A DNA stretch of 58,507 nt from Bradyrhizobium sp. 1 (GCF_023073315.1 NZ_JADPJH010000028.1:223660-282166), one strand, 5' to 3'; numbered from the stretch's first letter, positions 8,573-17,705 are shown. A program made the numbers and translations. The notes: generated by a model from the letters alone, not told the origin.

Positions 8573-8660
8573 GTTCAAAACGGCGCCTGTCGCGGATAGC
8601 CAAAGGTCTCCGGACCCGCTGTTCAAAACTAGCGCTCGCGCGGATAGCCAAAGGTGTCGG
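8573..8660. repeat. Two-copy imperfect tandem repeat, unit about 40 bp, period 48 bp
   Basis: Copy 1 (8573-8613) and copy 2 (8621-8660) both run from GTTCAAAAC through GCGC to CGCGGATAGCCAAAGGT and CGG, with a few differences and one indel. The repeated core CGCGGATAGCCAAAGGT is identical in both. A shorter AGCCAAAGGTCTC match occurs at 138-150. The repeat sits just before the small membrane protein gene and may carry its regulatory region. Confidence 0.7.
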
Positions 8661-8695
8661 CCTCATTCATTTCGTCAAAAGCGGAGTTCGCGAAC

Positions 8696-8959
8696 TTGAC
8701 CACGGAGATTCCGCAGCCGATCCCGACACAGCCCGGCATGGCCGAGCGCGCCATCGACGCGGCCACCGACGTGTCGCACACCATCGGCGAAGTTGCTGGA
8801 GGTTTGCGTACCGCTGTCGACCGCCTCACCTATGTGATCGATGAGGCGCGAAAGCCGGGCCGCCCGCTCTCGACGGTCGCAGCGATCACGCGCGAAGCGC
8901 CTTTGGCCAGTCTGTTCGTCGCCTTCCTCTTTGGCGTAGCGGTCGCGCGCCGGCGCTAG
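8696..8959 (+). CDS. Small hypothetical membrane-anchored protein, 87 aa
   Basis: A predicted amphipathic helical region (MAERAIDAATDVSHTIGEVAGGLRTAVDRL in two parts) precedes a C-terminal hydrophobic segment (APLASLFVAFLFGVAVARRR) with positive end. This resembles the YqjD/ElaB (DUF883) type of C-tail-anchored inner-membrane proteins, which can bind ribosomes in stationary phase; that link is only by architecture. I choose TTG 8696, preceded by GCGGAG. GTG 8654 lies inside the tandem repeat, and ATG 8738 would remove 14 more residues. Start uncertain. Confidence 0.55.
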   Translation: MTTEIPQPIPTQPGMAERAIDAATDVSHTIGEVAGGLRTAVDRLTYVIDEARKPGRPLSTVAAITREAPLASLFVAFLFGVAVARRR

Positions 8960-8976
8960 AGACGAAGTGAGCCCGT

Positions 8977-11736
8977 TCAGGCAGCGCTGACAGCTTCGAG
9001 TTCAGTTGCCAAGAACTGCTTCTCGAACGCCTCGGCAGGCATCGGACGGCCGAAGAAATAGCCCTGCCCTTCCTCGCATCCCATGCTGACGAGAAAATCG
9101 GCCGTCGCCCGGTTCTCGATACCCTCGGCAACGACCGTGAGCCCGAGCTGCTTGCTGAGACCGATGGTCGAGCCGACGATCGCCGCGTCGTCGGAATCGG
9201 CGAGCAGATCGAGAACGAACGATCGGTCGATCTTGAGCCCGTCGAGCGGAAACTTCTTCAGATAGCTCAGGCTTGCGTAGCCGGTGCCAAAATCGTCGAA
9301 CAGGACGCGGACGCCCAGCTGCTGGATCCGCTTGAACATGTCGAGCACGCGGCTTTCGTCGTGGAGCAGGATGTCTTCGGTGACCTCGAGCTCCAGCAGC
9401 GATGGCGTCAGCCCCGTCGCCCCGAGCAGGGCCGCAACCGAATGCGCGAGATCGCCGGAGTGGAGCTGCGAGGGCGAGAGGTTGATCGCAACACGCACGC
9501 CGTTACCGGTCAATTCCCAGGCACGCGCCTGCCGGCAGGCAGTCTCCATCACCCAGTTTGCGATCCGCTCGGACAGGGCAGACGTATTGACCACCGGCAT
9601 GAACTCGCCGGGCGAGACGTAGCCGCGCACGGGATGCCGCCAACGGATCAGCGCTTCGGCCCCGACCAGGCTCCCGTCGACCAGACGGACCTGGGGTTGG
9701 TAGAACAGTTCGAACTCGCCGCGGTCCACAGCAAGCGCCAATTCGCTCTCCAGCATCAGCCGGTTCTCCAACTCCTGCCTGATCCCGCTCTCGAAGATCA
9801 CGTGGCTACCGCGCCGCGTCGCCTTCGCGCGGCTCAATGCGAGATGGCCGTTGCTCAGGAGGTCGTCGGCGTTGTGTCCGCCATCGGGATAGACAGCGAC
9901 GCCGAGGCTCACTTTGACGCGGTGCTGTCGTGCGCCGGTTGCAAGCGGCGCCTCGAACGCGCGTGCGATCCGTTCGGCGAACTCCACAATCGGCTCGCCG
10001 GCCTGCGCGCAGTCGAGCGCGATGGCAAATTCGTCGCCACTGAGCCGGGCGACGACCGCGTTGCCATTGACCTCGGTGCGGAGACGCTCGGCGACGGCCC
10101 GCAACACGAGGTCGCCGGCCGAATGTCCAAGCATGTCGTTGATCTGCTGGAAGCCGTCGAGCCCGAGCACGAGCAATGCGACATCTGAAGACCGCCGCTC
10201 CGCATCGGCGATCAGGTTGGCAAGGCCAGCATGCAGCATGTTGCGGTTGGCAAGACCTGTCAGAGCGTCATGTTCGGCGAGATATCTGACGCGTTCGGCC
10301 TCGCGCTTGCGAACCGAGATATCGCGCAGGATCGCTCCGTACTGGAAGCCTTCCGTTCCCTGCCAGCCTGAGAAGCTCGCTTCGACAGGAAACGTCTCGC
10401 CGTTCTTGCGACGCCCCTCGAACTCGACGACAACGGCCCCGCCGGGCACCAGCAGCGCCTGGCGCGCAGCATCGCGCATGGCAAACGCCTTTGCGCGACC
10501 GTCCGCCGACACGGCGCAGAGGGTTTCGAACGGACGTCCGATCATCTCAGTCGGCATATAGCCGAAGATCGCGCTGGCACCAGGATTCCACACCGTGATC
10601 CGGTGAACCTCGTCGGTGCAGACCAGGCCATCGCCAAGCGACATCGCGATCCGATGAAAACGGCTCTCGGCGATGCGCCCAAGAAGGCTGCGGAAGTCGA
10701 TCTCGTCGAGCGCGATCGCTGTCAGATAGGCGATAATCGCGATATGAAATAGCGACGTGTCGATGATGAGGGGCCATCTTGCCTGAACAAGCGCTGCGGC
10801 CACCTCGACACCGCCCCCCGCTGCGACCAGGACTGCTACGCGCAGGCCCGGTGCAAAGCGGCGCCATGAGTACATCATCAGCAGGCAGATCAGGCCCAGG
10901 CCAACGATCATGCCGACATCGGACGTCCAGTGCAGCATCCGGTTCTGGAGAATCGATTCCGCCGCCAGTGCCTGAAGGACGGGCCCCGACACGATCTTGC
11001 CGTTCGGAACACTGAATCGGTCACCGAGCTCGAGCGCCGTGGCACCGATGACGACCTTCTTGTCTCTCAGCTTGTCCAGGGTCGCGGCATCGCCACGCAG
11101 CACGTCAAAATAGGAGACAGTTGGAATGGAGGACGCACGAATGCTGAAATCGATCAGGAAGGGCGGACGCCGATTGGTGTCCTGCCCGGCCAGCACGACA
11201 GCCATCGATGGCATCACGGCATCGCCGAGCTTCTCGCCGACCGGATAGCGGCGAACGAGACCGTCGGATTCGATTGCGACGTTGACCAGGGCCGGCCACG
11301 ACTGGTTGCTGAACGGCTTCAGGGGACGATTGACGTGGGCCGCGCCACCATTCGGCGTCGACTGCTTGAAGGACGGCAGGATTGTCGAACCGCCGACCTC
11401 GCGAAGCGCTGTGAGGAGGGCCTCGTCGGAAGCCGGATCCGACGGCGTGCTGAAATCCACATCGAAAGCAACATCCTGCGCGCCCGCGGCCTCGAGCCTG
11501 TGCAACAGCTCCGCGTGGAGCCGGCGCGGCCAGGGCCACACCCCGATCTGGTCGATCGACGGCGCGTCGATCGCGACCACGACGACATTGCCGCTGGGCG
11601 CTCGCGATTGCCAGGCGAACCGCAGATCGGTGAGCGCATTGCGAAGCGCGCCGTGCCATCCCGTGGACAGCACGACCGCCAGCGCGATCACAACAAGAAT
11701 ATGCGGCCGATAGCGTGTCACCTTGCTCCCCTGCAC
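8977..11736 (-). CDS. CHASE2-PAS-GGDEF-EAL c-di-GMP signalling protein with degenerate GGDEF, 919 aa
   Basis: An inner-membrane receptor. An N-terminal membrane anchor precedes a periplasmic CHASE2 sensor (residues ~30-265, with IDAPSIDQIGVWPWPRR and FDVDFS) and three membrane spans (~272-345). A PAS domain (~360-475), GGDEF domain (~485-650) and EAL domain (~660-910) follow. The GGDEF motif is SGDEF (566-570) and the usual metal Asp is Gly in VLGLDGF, so cyclase activity is doubtful. The phosphodiesterase domain keeps E694-A-L, DDFGTGY, KIDRSF and AEGIE, so c-di-GMP hydrolysis is likely. The start is GTG 11736. It follows the FecR gene by 46 bases and should be co-transcribed. Confidence 0.88.
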   Translation of the reverse strand: MQGSKVTRYRPHILVVIALAVVLSTGWHGALRNALTDLRFAWQSRAPSGNVVVVAIDAPSIDQIGVWPWPRRLHAELLHRLEAAGAQDVAFDVDFSTPSDPASDEALLTALREVGGSTILPSFKQSTPNGGAAHVNRPLKPFSNQSWPALVNVAIESDGLVRRYPVGEKLGDAVMPSMAVVLAGQDTNRRPPFLIDFSIRASSIPTVSYFDVLRGDAATLDKLRDKKVVIGATALELGDRFSVPNGKIVSGPVLQALAAESILQNRMLHWTSDVGMIVGLGLICLLMMYSWRRFAPGLRVAVLVAAGGGVEVAAALVQARWPLIIDTSLFHIAIIAYLTAIALDEIDFRSLLGRIAESRFHRIAMSLGDGLVCTDEVHRITVWNPGASAIFGYMPTEMIGRPFETLCAVSADGRAKAFAMRDAARQALLVPGGAVVVEFEGRRKNGETFPVEASFSGWQGTEGFQYGAILRDISVRKREAERVRYLAEHDALTGLANRNMLHAGLANLIADAERRSSDVALLVLGLDGFQQINDMLGHSAGDLVLRAVAERLRTEVNGNAVVARLSGDEFAIALDCAQAGEPIVEFAERIARAFEAPLATGARQHRVKVSLGVAVYPDGGHNADDLLSNGHLALSRAKATRRGSHVIFESGIRQELENRLMLESELALAVDRGEFELFYQPQVRLVDGSLVGAEALIRWRHPVRGYVSPGEFMPVVNTSALSERIANWVMETACRQARAWELTGNGVRVAINLSPSQLHSGDLAHSVAALLGATGLTPSLLELEVTEDILLHDESRVLDMFKRIQQLGVRVLFDDFGTGYASLSYLKKFPLDGLKIDRSFVLDLLADSDDAAIVGSTIGLSKQLGLTVVAEGIENRATADFLVSMGCEEGQGYFFGRPMPAEAFEKQFLATELEAVSAA

Positions 11737-11782
11737 CCGTGGCGCCCGCCGCCGGATGCTCCCCTATGCCGACGGCGCGGTC

Positions 11783-13021
11783 CTAACGATTGCCCTTGTA
11801 CCAACCGTAGTGGTGGCCATTGTTACCGTGGTTGTCATTGTTACCGTTGTTGCCGTTATTCCCGTTTCCGCTATTGCCGCTGTTGCCGGTGCCGCTGCTT
11901 CCGTTGCCGGTCGCACCAGTTCCGCTGCTTCCGCTCCCCGAACTTCCGCCGGACACATTGCCCGTTGAACCAGCGGTGGTCGCAACAGGGATCGTCGTCG
12001 CACTTGACGCCGTCGACGTGGCACTCGCCGCAGATGCACTGCTGCTCACCGTGACCGCCGTTACATTGGAGCTGTTGGCAGCCGTGGTCGTGCTCGTCTT
12101 CGCATCGCTCCACACCGTCTCCGTCCCGGTGCTGGCGTTCGCATTGCGTACGTGCCCCGTCGCAACGGCGCCGTGAGCGAGTCCGTTCGTAGCCTTGTGG
12201 ACGTTCAGCTTGACCTCGCCGAGCGAGCTCGAGATGCGCACGATTCCAGTCTTGGGCGCGTGAATTCCGGTCGCCTGCTGCGATTGCTTCGGCGTGCCCG
12301 CCGCCTTGGTCCCCTTGTCGACCGGACCGAGCGCATGGATCGCATGACCGTTCGCCGCGTTGCGCGGTGCGGACAGGCCCGATTTCGGCACGGGGACGCG
12401 CTCGATCGTTGAGGCGCGCGGCTTGCCGTGCTCGATGGGGTTGAAAGTGCCGGCGCCGCTCAGGCTGAGGCCGGGCTTGCCGTGGTCGAAAGCAGTGGCC
12501 GATTGTCCCGGCATGACCTGGGCGATCTGCCCGGTTTTGAAGTCGGAGACTTCGACCTGGCCGCGAACGACGCCGACCTTGGTGCTGCCGGCGCCCACGG
12601 TCACGCTGAACTGCGTACCCTTGACCACGGCGGCGAGATAGGGAGTCTCGACTTCGAAATGCTTGACGTTGCGCTTCTCGACCTCGAGCAGGATCGAGCC
12701 CGCCTGCTGGATGATCGTGGTCGAGAGCCCCTCCTTCTTTTCGGCCGGCAAGCCGACCACCGAGTTCGGAGAGATCAGGATGGTTTCCTCGCCGCGGACG
12801 AGCAACACGCGTCCATTGCGGCCGGTGCGAATGGTATCGCCGGCCTTCAGCGTGCCTTCCTGACTCAACGACACCGTCTGCACGCCGTTCGCGGCCAGCC
12901 AGACCTCGCCCGAGGACTTGCTGACGGACCAGACGCCGTCATCGGCGGCGGATGCGCCGGAGGCCGTTCCCAGGATCAGCGCGGCCACGAAGGCGCACCG
13001 CATTCCAACTCTGACCAGCAT
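11783..13021 (-). CDS. FecR-domain exported protein with low-complexity C-terminus, 412 aa
   Basis: A signal peptide (to ASAAD) is followed by a FecR-type domain (about 55-175: GDTIRTGRNGRVLLVRG, TPYLAAVVKGTQF, VRGQVEV). This fold is normally periplasmic and, outside iron-siderophore systems, often accompanies surface or signalling proteins. The last ~110 residues are Ser/Thr/Ala-rich and then Gly/Asn/Ser repeats (GNNGNNGNN) ending in a His-rich tail. The low-complexity region suggests a flexible or surface-exposed extension. There is no FecI sigma factor or TonB receptor nearby, so a classic FecIRA role is unlikely. First gene of an operon with the CHASE2-EAL protein. Confidence 0.85.
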   Translation of the reverse strand: MLVRVGMRCAFVAALILGTASGASAADDGVWSVSKSSGEVWLAANGVQTVSLSQEGTLKAGDTIRTGRNGRVLLVRGEETILISPNSVVGLPAEKKEGLSTTIIQQAGSILLEVEKRNVKHFEVETPYLAAVVKGTQFSVTVGAGSTKVGVVRGQVEVSDFKTGQIAQVMPGQSATAFDHGKPGLSLSGAGTFNPIEHGKPRASTIERVPVPKSGLSAPRNAANGHAIHALGPVDKGTKAAGTPKQSQQATGIHAPKTGIVRISSSLGEVKLNVHKATNGLAHGAVATGHVRNANASTGTETVWSDAKTSTTTAANSSNVTAVTVSSSASAASATSTASSATTIPVATTAGSTGNVSGGSSGSGSSGTGATGNGSSGTGNSGNSGNGNNGNNGNNDNHGNNGHHYGWYKGNR

Positions 13022-13151
13022 GACGACCCTCAGTCCGCGTTACAGCGAGCCCCGAGGGATATCCGAAATGACTCAAGGGAGGATTAGCGGAAATCAGCAA
13101 GCCAAGCGGCCGCATTAACCAATCATTGACCATAAAAAACTATGAAAAATC

Positions 13152-14948
13152 ATGCGGCTAACGAACCCTTACCGGCTGATGGGCACTTCTCCGTCAAACT
13201 ACGGAGATCGGCTCGTTGCGCACTTTGAGAAGCGGCATCTGCTTACCGCGCTAGTGTTGGTCGCGCCGATCGTCACGGGAATTTCGCAAGCGCTCGCGCA
13301 GCAGTCGAACCAGCCAGGCTTCGATCCTCGGCAGCCCGAGAAATACTTTGAAAACCAAACCGAGCAGGAATCGCTAAGACGTCCTCCGGTCAGACTGCCG
13401 ACGGTCGGGCAGCCCAATACCGGCGGCGATACCAAGCCGCAGTTCGTCCTCCGCGGCGTCAATGTCAGCGGCGCTCACGCCATCCCCGGCGATCGCATCG
13501 CCGCGGTCTATCAGACCTATCTCGGCAAGAAGGTCTCGCAAGCCGACCTCGCCACCATCGCAGGCGCGATCAGCGACCTCTATCGTGCCGCCGGTTTCCA
13601 TCTGAGCCGAGCGATCGTGCCGCCCCAGGACATCGCCGACGGGCGCGTCAAGGTCCAGGTCATCGAAGGCGCCATCGTACAGGCCGAACTGAAAGGCGAC
13701 GGCGCCGAACAGTTCGGCGTGAGGCCGATGCTCGGGCCGGTTCTTGCCGAACAGCCGTCGCGCCTGGCAACGCTCGAACGCCAGCTCTTCCTCATCAACG
13801 GCAGGCCGGGCGTCCGGATCACCGATACGGCACTGGAAGAGATTGGCGGTGCGACCGGCCGCTTCCGCCTCATTGTCTACGTGAAGACCTGGCACGTCTT
13901 CTCGTCGTTTGGCCTGGACAATCTGGGCTCGTCATCGGTCGGCCCTTGGCAGACCTATGCGACCGGCGCATTCAACTCCTACCTCACGCCGGGCGACACA
14001 CTGGTGGCCAACCTGTCGACTATTGCCAACGATCCGCGCGAGCTCGGCTTCGCGCGGCTGTCCTATGACGCCCCCGTCGGCGTCGATGGCGTTCGTCTCG
14101 GCGCGTCAGTCCTCTACAGCGCGGTGCGGCCGGGCGACGCCCGCCGGCTCGACAGTGACATCACCACGACCGAGGCGTTCGAGGTGAGGGCCAGCACCGT
14201 ACCCTTCATGTCGCAATCGTCCGGACTCACGCTCACCGTGGCCGGGACCTTCAGCAACGTGTCCGAGCACGATCTCTACGGCCCCTGGTACAACGACCAC
14301 ATCAGGACCGCGAGCCTGACGGCCGACTACCGTCTTCAGGATCGCGTCGGCGGCACCAATTTCGCGACGCTGACTTACCGTCAGGGTGTCGACATCTTCG
14401 GCGCTTCGCATTTCGACGACGATCTGTTGTCACGCGATGGCGCCGCGTCGAACTTCTCGGTGCTGAATCTCTGGTTCACGCGCTACCAGACGCTCAACGA
14501 CGCTTGGTCGCTCAAACTCTCCGCGGCGAGCCAGACGGCATCGCGGCCGTTGTTCACCTCGCAGCAATTCTATCTCGGCGGCGCGGCTTTCGGCCGGGGC
14601 TATGGCGCAGCCGAGATCAGCGGCGACAATGGTCTGGCCGGCTCGCTTGAAGTGCGTTTCGACCAGAAGCTCAATTTCCGCTACTGGACCGGCTATCAGC
14701 TCTACGCCTTCGGCGACGCCGGCGCAGTCTGGAACGACGGCTACCGCCTGAGCGACGGCCTGGCGCTAACGTCGGCAGGCGCGGGCGTGCGGTTCTTCCT
14801 GTGGGACGATATTCAGGCCGACCTCGGCGTAGCCGTCCCCTTGAGCTACCGGGCGCCGGACAATGAGCGCCGCAGCGCGCGCTTCCTGTTCACGCTGTCG
14901 AGCGCGTTCCGGCTCTGCCCCCAGCGCGGCAGGGGCGGCTGCCTCTAG
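13152..14948 (+). CDS. ShlB/FhaC/HecB-type two-partner secretion transporter (TpsB), 598 aa
   Basis: An outer-membrane Omp85-superfamily pore that exports a large partner protein. After a signal sequence (to ALAQQ) comes a Pro/Gln linker. POTRA domains follow (from ~97: FVLRGVNVSGAHAIPGDRI; second POTRA with GRVKVQVIEGAIV). The C-terminal beta barrel carries the conserved FYLGGAAFGRGYGAAEISGDNG region and ends in an aromatic residue-containing strand. No TpsA exoprotein is encoded in the window. It is divergent from the FecR gene with a 130-base intergenic region that should hold both promoters. Confidence 0.85.
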   Translation: MRLTNPYRLMGTSPSNYGDRLVAHFEKRHLLTALVLVAPIVTGISQALAQQSNQPGFDPRQPEKYFENQTEQESLRRPPVRLPTVGQPNTGGDTKPQFVLRGVNVSGAHAIPGDRIAAVYQTYLGKKVSQADLATIAGAISDLYRAAGFHLSRAIVPPQDIADGRVKVQVIEGAIVQAELKGDGAEQFGVRPMLGPVLAEQPSRLATLERQLFLINGRPGVRITDTALEEIGGATGRFRLIVYVKTWHVFSSFGLDNLGSSSVGPWQTYATGAFNSYLTPGDTLVANLSTIANDPRELGFARLSYDAPVGVDGVRLGASVLYSAVRPGDARRLDSDITTTEAFEVRASTVPFMSQSSGLTLTVAGTFSNVSEHDLYGPWYNDHIRTASLTADYRLQDRVGGTNFATLTYRQGVDIFGASHFDDDLLSRDGAASNFSVLNLWFTRYQTLNDAWSLKLSAASQTASRPLFTSQQFYLGGAAFGRGYGAAEISGDNGLAGSLEVRFDQKLNFRYWTGYQLYAFGDAGAVWNDGYRLSDGLALTSAGAGVRFFLWDDIQADLGVAVPLSYRAPDNERRSARFLFTLSSAFRLCPQRGRGGCL

Positions 14949-15101
14949 CTGCGAGTCCCTCGCGCTACGTATCCCCTCATGCGGCCCCTTTGCGGCCTTG
15001 CTCACAGACTTGCCTAAATTTAATCCCGTAACCTGCTCACGATCGCTCGATCCGGGAACTGCCAATGACCATCTTCATTCGAAAGTGATTGGGAAGGAAC
15101 C

Positions 15102-15932
15102 ATGAAGAGGGTGTTTGCAGTTCTGGCGTTTCTTTGCGTCCTCGGCGTCGGCCAGTATTTCGTCGTCAGCCGGTTCGCGATCCGCCATGAGATTTTGACC
15201 CTGTTCGACGCCTCTCGCCAGCGGCCGATCATGGTCGAGATCGCGGTGCGGCGCGACTACGAGACCAAGGCCAATCTCGGTCTCTGGAAGCTGCCGCTCG
15301 CCATCATCAGCAACGGCAACACCGTCAAGGCCACCGAGTATTCCTTTCTCGCCAATGTGCTCGCGGCACGCGGCTATCTCGTTGCCAGCATCCAGCAGGA
15401 CCTGCCGAGCGATCCGCCGCTGATGACCCATGTCGGCCAGCAATATGTCGGCCGACGCGAAGTGTATATGCGCTGCGAGGCCAACATCCTCTTCGCGCTG
15501 AGCGAGTTGAAAAGGCGTCAGGAGAACGTCGACTACGACCACATCACGCTCGTCGGCCATTCCAACGGCGGCGACGTGTCGATGTACGTCGCCCGTCAGC
15601 ACCCGGAGCTGGTCTCGAAAGTGATCACGCTCGACAATCTGCGGGTGCCGTTCGTCCTCAGCAACAACATGAAGATCCTGTCGTTCCGCTCGAAAGATCC
15701 GCATTTCGCCACCGACCCGGGCGTGCTGCCGACGCCGGAAGAAGCCAAGGCGCGCGGGATCGATATTGTCCACACTGGCGCGCAGCATACCGAGATGAGC
15801 GACCGCGGCCCTGATGCGGTCAAGGAGAAGATCCAGGAGACGCTGGACCGATTCCTGCGTGACAGCGCCAGCAGCGCGCTCACGCCGGCCGACACGAGAA
15901 GCCCGATGATCATGAACCCCGGCGACTACTAG
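15102..15932 (+). CDS. Alpha/beta hydrolase family protein, 276 aa
   Basis: A signal anchor (MKRVFAVLAFLCVLGVGQYFVVS) directs a serine-hydrolase fold to the periplasm or membrane. The nucleophile elbow is GHSNGG (about residues 152-157, Ser154). The acid may be D176 (TLDNLR), and the His is probable in TGAQHTEMSD near 227. A central sheet and dienelactone-hydrolase-like order are evident, but the substrate is unknown. GGGAAGGAACC gives a good ribosome-binding site for ATG 15102. It is monocistronic as far as spacing shows, 153 bases after the TpsB gene. Confidence 0.72.
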   Translation: MKRVFAVLAFLCVLGVGQYFVVSRFAIRHEILTLFDASRQRPIMVEIAVRRDYETKANLGLWKLPLAIISNGNTVKATEYSFLANVLAARGYLVASIQQDLPSDPPLMTHVGQQYVGRREVYMRCEANILFALSELKRRQENVDYDHITLVGHSNGGDVSMYVARQHPELVSKVITLDNLRVPFVLSNNMKILSFRSKDPHFATDPGVLPTPEEAKARGIDIVHTGAQHTEMSDRGPDAVKEKIQETLDRFLRDSASSALTPADTRSPMIMNPGDY

Positions 15933-15944
15933 CCGGAAAAAGTT

Positions 15945-15958
15945 TTGCGACAGATCAA
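15945..15958 (+). promoter_or_regulatory. FixK/FNR-type box upstream of cytochrome c
   Basis: TTGCGACAGATCAA fits the rhizobial FixK2 pattern TTG(A/C)-N6-(T/G)CAA exactly. Its centre lies about 59 bases before the GTG start, so a class II position around -41 would put the transcript start near 15993. This predicts microaerobic induction of the cytochrome gene. Confidence 0.55.
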
Positions 15959-16010
15959 GGCAGCTCCAGGCCGACCAGGCTAGGAAGGTCTCACCATCGC
16001 GGAGAGGCAC

Positions 16011-16469
16011 GTGTCGTACTACACCGAAAGCCTTGATATGAAACGTCTTGGCCTGCCCGCGGCAAAGACGCCGGCATTCGCGCGGCATGTCTATCGTTCC
16101 GTTCGAAGGCTGCTGCGGTCGATCATCGCCCGGATCGATCTCTCCCAGTTTCCGGGATCGTGCTGCGGAATTTGCCTGCTGCTGGCCGTGGCCTCGAGCT
16201 CCGGCGCGTCGTCCGCTCTCGCCGCCGATGCCAGTCATGGCGCCGACCTCGCCAAGCGATGGTGTGCAAGCTGCCACGTCGTGGCGAGCGGCCAGGCCCA
16301 GGCGAGCGCCGACGTCCCCTCGTTTGCATCGGTTGCGCGCCGGCCGGACTTCAGTCCGGAGAGGCTCGCTTTCTTCCTGCTCGACCCGCATCCGAAGATG
16401 CCGAACTTTCCCCTCAGCCGGACCGAAGCCGGCGACATCGCCGCCTATATCGGATCGCTGCGTCCATAG
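16011..16469 (+). CDS. Monohaem c-type cytochrome, 152 aa
   Basis: A periplasmic cytochrome c of class I size. A long N-terminal region (about 75 residues) ends in a hydrophobic stretch (GICLLLAVASSSGASSALAAD) serving as signal. The haem motif WCASCH follows, and Met in PHPKMPNFPL is the likely axial ligand. The GTG start at 16011 has GGAGAGG four bases upstream; ATG 16038 is an alternative. It is preceded by a FixK-like box, suggesting a role in low-oxygen respiration. The partner oxidase or dehydrogenase is not adjacent. Confidence 0.78.
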   Translation: MSYYTESLDMKRLGLPAAKTPAFARHVYRSVRRLLRSIIARIDLSQFPGSCCGICLLLAVASSSGASSALAADASHGADLAKRWCASCHVVASGQAQASADVPSFASVARRPDFSPERLAFFLLDPHPKMPNFPLSRTEAGDIAAYIGSLRP

Positions 16470-16657
16470 GGCCGGCCAATCGCGACACCCACAAACTGCA
16501 AATCCCTGCCGGAGGACCGACAGGGATCAGCAGAAAGGATGACGGACGGCGAATGAGGACCATTCGGTGGCCCATCATGGACCTGCATCAACATCGAAGT
16601 GCGGATCACCGCGCCGTGCAAGATCAATTTGTGGGCACGCTGTATACATGCCGAAGA

Positions 16658-16999
16658 TCAGGATTTGCCCTTGCCGGGTTGCATGAAGCTGCCGGTCATC
16701 TGACGCATGTGGTCCCCGGCGCTGGTGAACTGACTTCGCAGGAAGTCGGACTGGATTCGCATCGCTTCCTGAAGGTCGGTCGCGTGAACGAGCTTGCGTG
16801 CATGCTCGAACGCCGACTTCATGTTCTGCTCGGTGAAAGCGAGCGCCTGCTTCGACACCTCGTTGCCCGCTCCGGGAACCGACGTCATCGATTTGGTGGC
16901 GGCATCGAAAAACATTCCAAATGCCTTTTCGGCTTGGTCGATCGTCTTCTCGGCCAGGTCGCGCAGTTCGGCCGGAACTTCGAGCTTCGGTTCGATCAT
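16658..16999 (-). CDS. Phasin family protein, 113 aa
   Basis: A small amphipathic helical protein that coats polyhydroxybutyrate granules. It shows the phasin pattern: FGMFFDAATKSM, then NEVSKQALAFTEQNMKSAF and TDLQEAMRIQSDFLRSQFTSAG. The length is normal for the short Bradyrhizobium phasins. AAGGGAGGAGTGCGACC immediately upstream of ATG 16999 is a very strong ribosome-binding site, consistent with a highly expressed protein. Monocistronic. Confidence 0.88.
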   Translation of the reverse strand: MIEPKLEVPAELRDLAEKTIDQAEKAFGMFFDAATKSMTSVPGAGNEVSKQALAFTEQNMKSAFEHARKLVHATDLQEAMRIQSDFLRSQFTSAGDHMRQMTGSFMQPGKGKS

Positions 17000-17140
17000 G
17001 GTCGCACTCCTCCCTTTTTCTTAGCTGAATACCACACTTGCCGGACCACCTTCCAGCGGCTAGCCCCGGGGGTAAACGACCCCGGCGGTCTGGGCTTGGG
17101 CAGGAAAACGAAGGAAAAGGCCTAAGGCGTGCGGCCGGGC

Positions 17141-17326
17141 TCAGGACAGCGGGTGTTCGGGAAGGGCCTCTTCGGTGGCGAGGTCCTCGACCAGCTTGAT
17201 AACCTCAAAACGCTGTCGAGGCGCGAGCTTCAAAAAGGCCCTGAGCAGGCGCAGGCTCTCGACGGTGCCGCTCGCAGGTGCGCCAAGCTTAAGGTGCAGT
17301 TCAGCCGCGAAATTGAGGTTCTTCAT
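17141..17326 (-). CDS. Small hypothetical protein, 61 aa
   Basis: Reads MKNLNFAAELHLKLGAPASG and continues with LRLLRAFLKLAPRQRFEVIKLVEDLA. It is a small helical, probably cytosolic protein of a type common in Bradyrhizobium. No functional motif. It lies 140 bases upstream of the phasin gene on the same strand and may be independent. Confidence 0.55.
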   Translation of the reverse strand: MKNLNFAAELHLKLGAPASGTVESLRLLRAFLKLAPRQRFEVIKLVEDLATEEALPEHPLS

Positions 17327-17705
17327 TTCGCACCTATGACAAGCATCGGCTTTCCTGATCAGTCATGGGCTTCCACGCGAGAGCCCAACGCCAGAACCGG
17401 ACGCCATGCCCGGGACAAACTCTCGGCCGGAGGGCCCCGGCTGGGTAGCACGCTGGACCACGTATCCAAACGGACCAAGCAGGTTGTAATTATGCCAAGG
17501 AACAACCCTTTCGGCAAGCCCAACCACCGGCTGAGCGATGCTTCGTCTGCATCGCAGCACGGCAATTCCGGATAACAGGAATATGAACCGCCGTCACCCG
17601 CCTGCGTCAAGAAGCAGCATCCATCACGCACATGGCCGTTATCTCTGTCAACAGTCGCAGCGTTTCGCCCTGTTTCCAATATGAATGGACATTGGCGGGC
17701 ACCGC
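17327..17705. other. Intergenic stretch without a supported gene
   Basis: The open frames here (for example 17359-17679 on the reverse strand) have no signal, family resemblance or ribosome-binding site, and I treat them as chance. I see no repeat or RNA gene. It should contain the promoter of the 61-residue protein. Confidence 0.5.

Noticed and set aside
17359..17679. 106-codon reverse frame
   Set aside because: Cys- and Arg-rich with no motif, and not supported by a start site.
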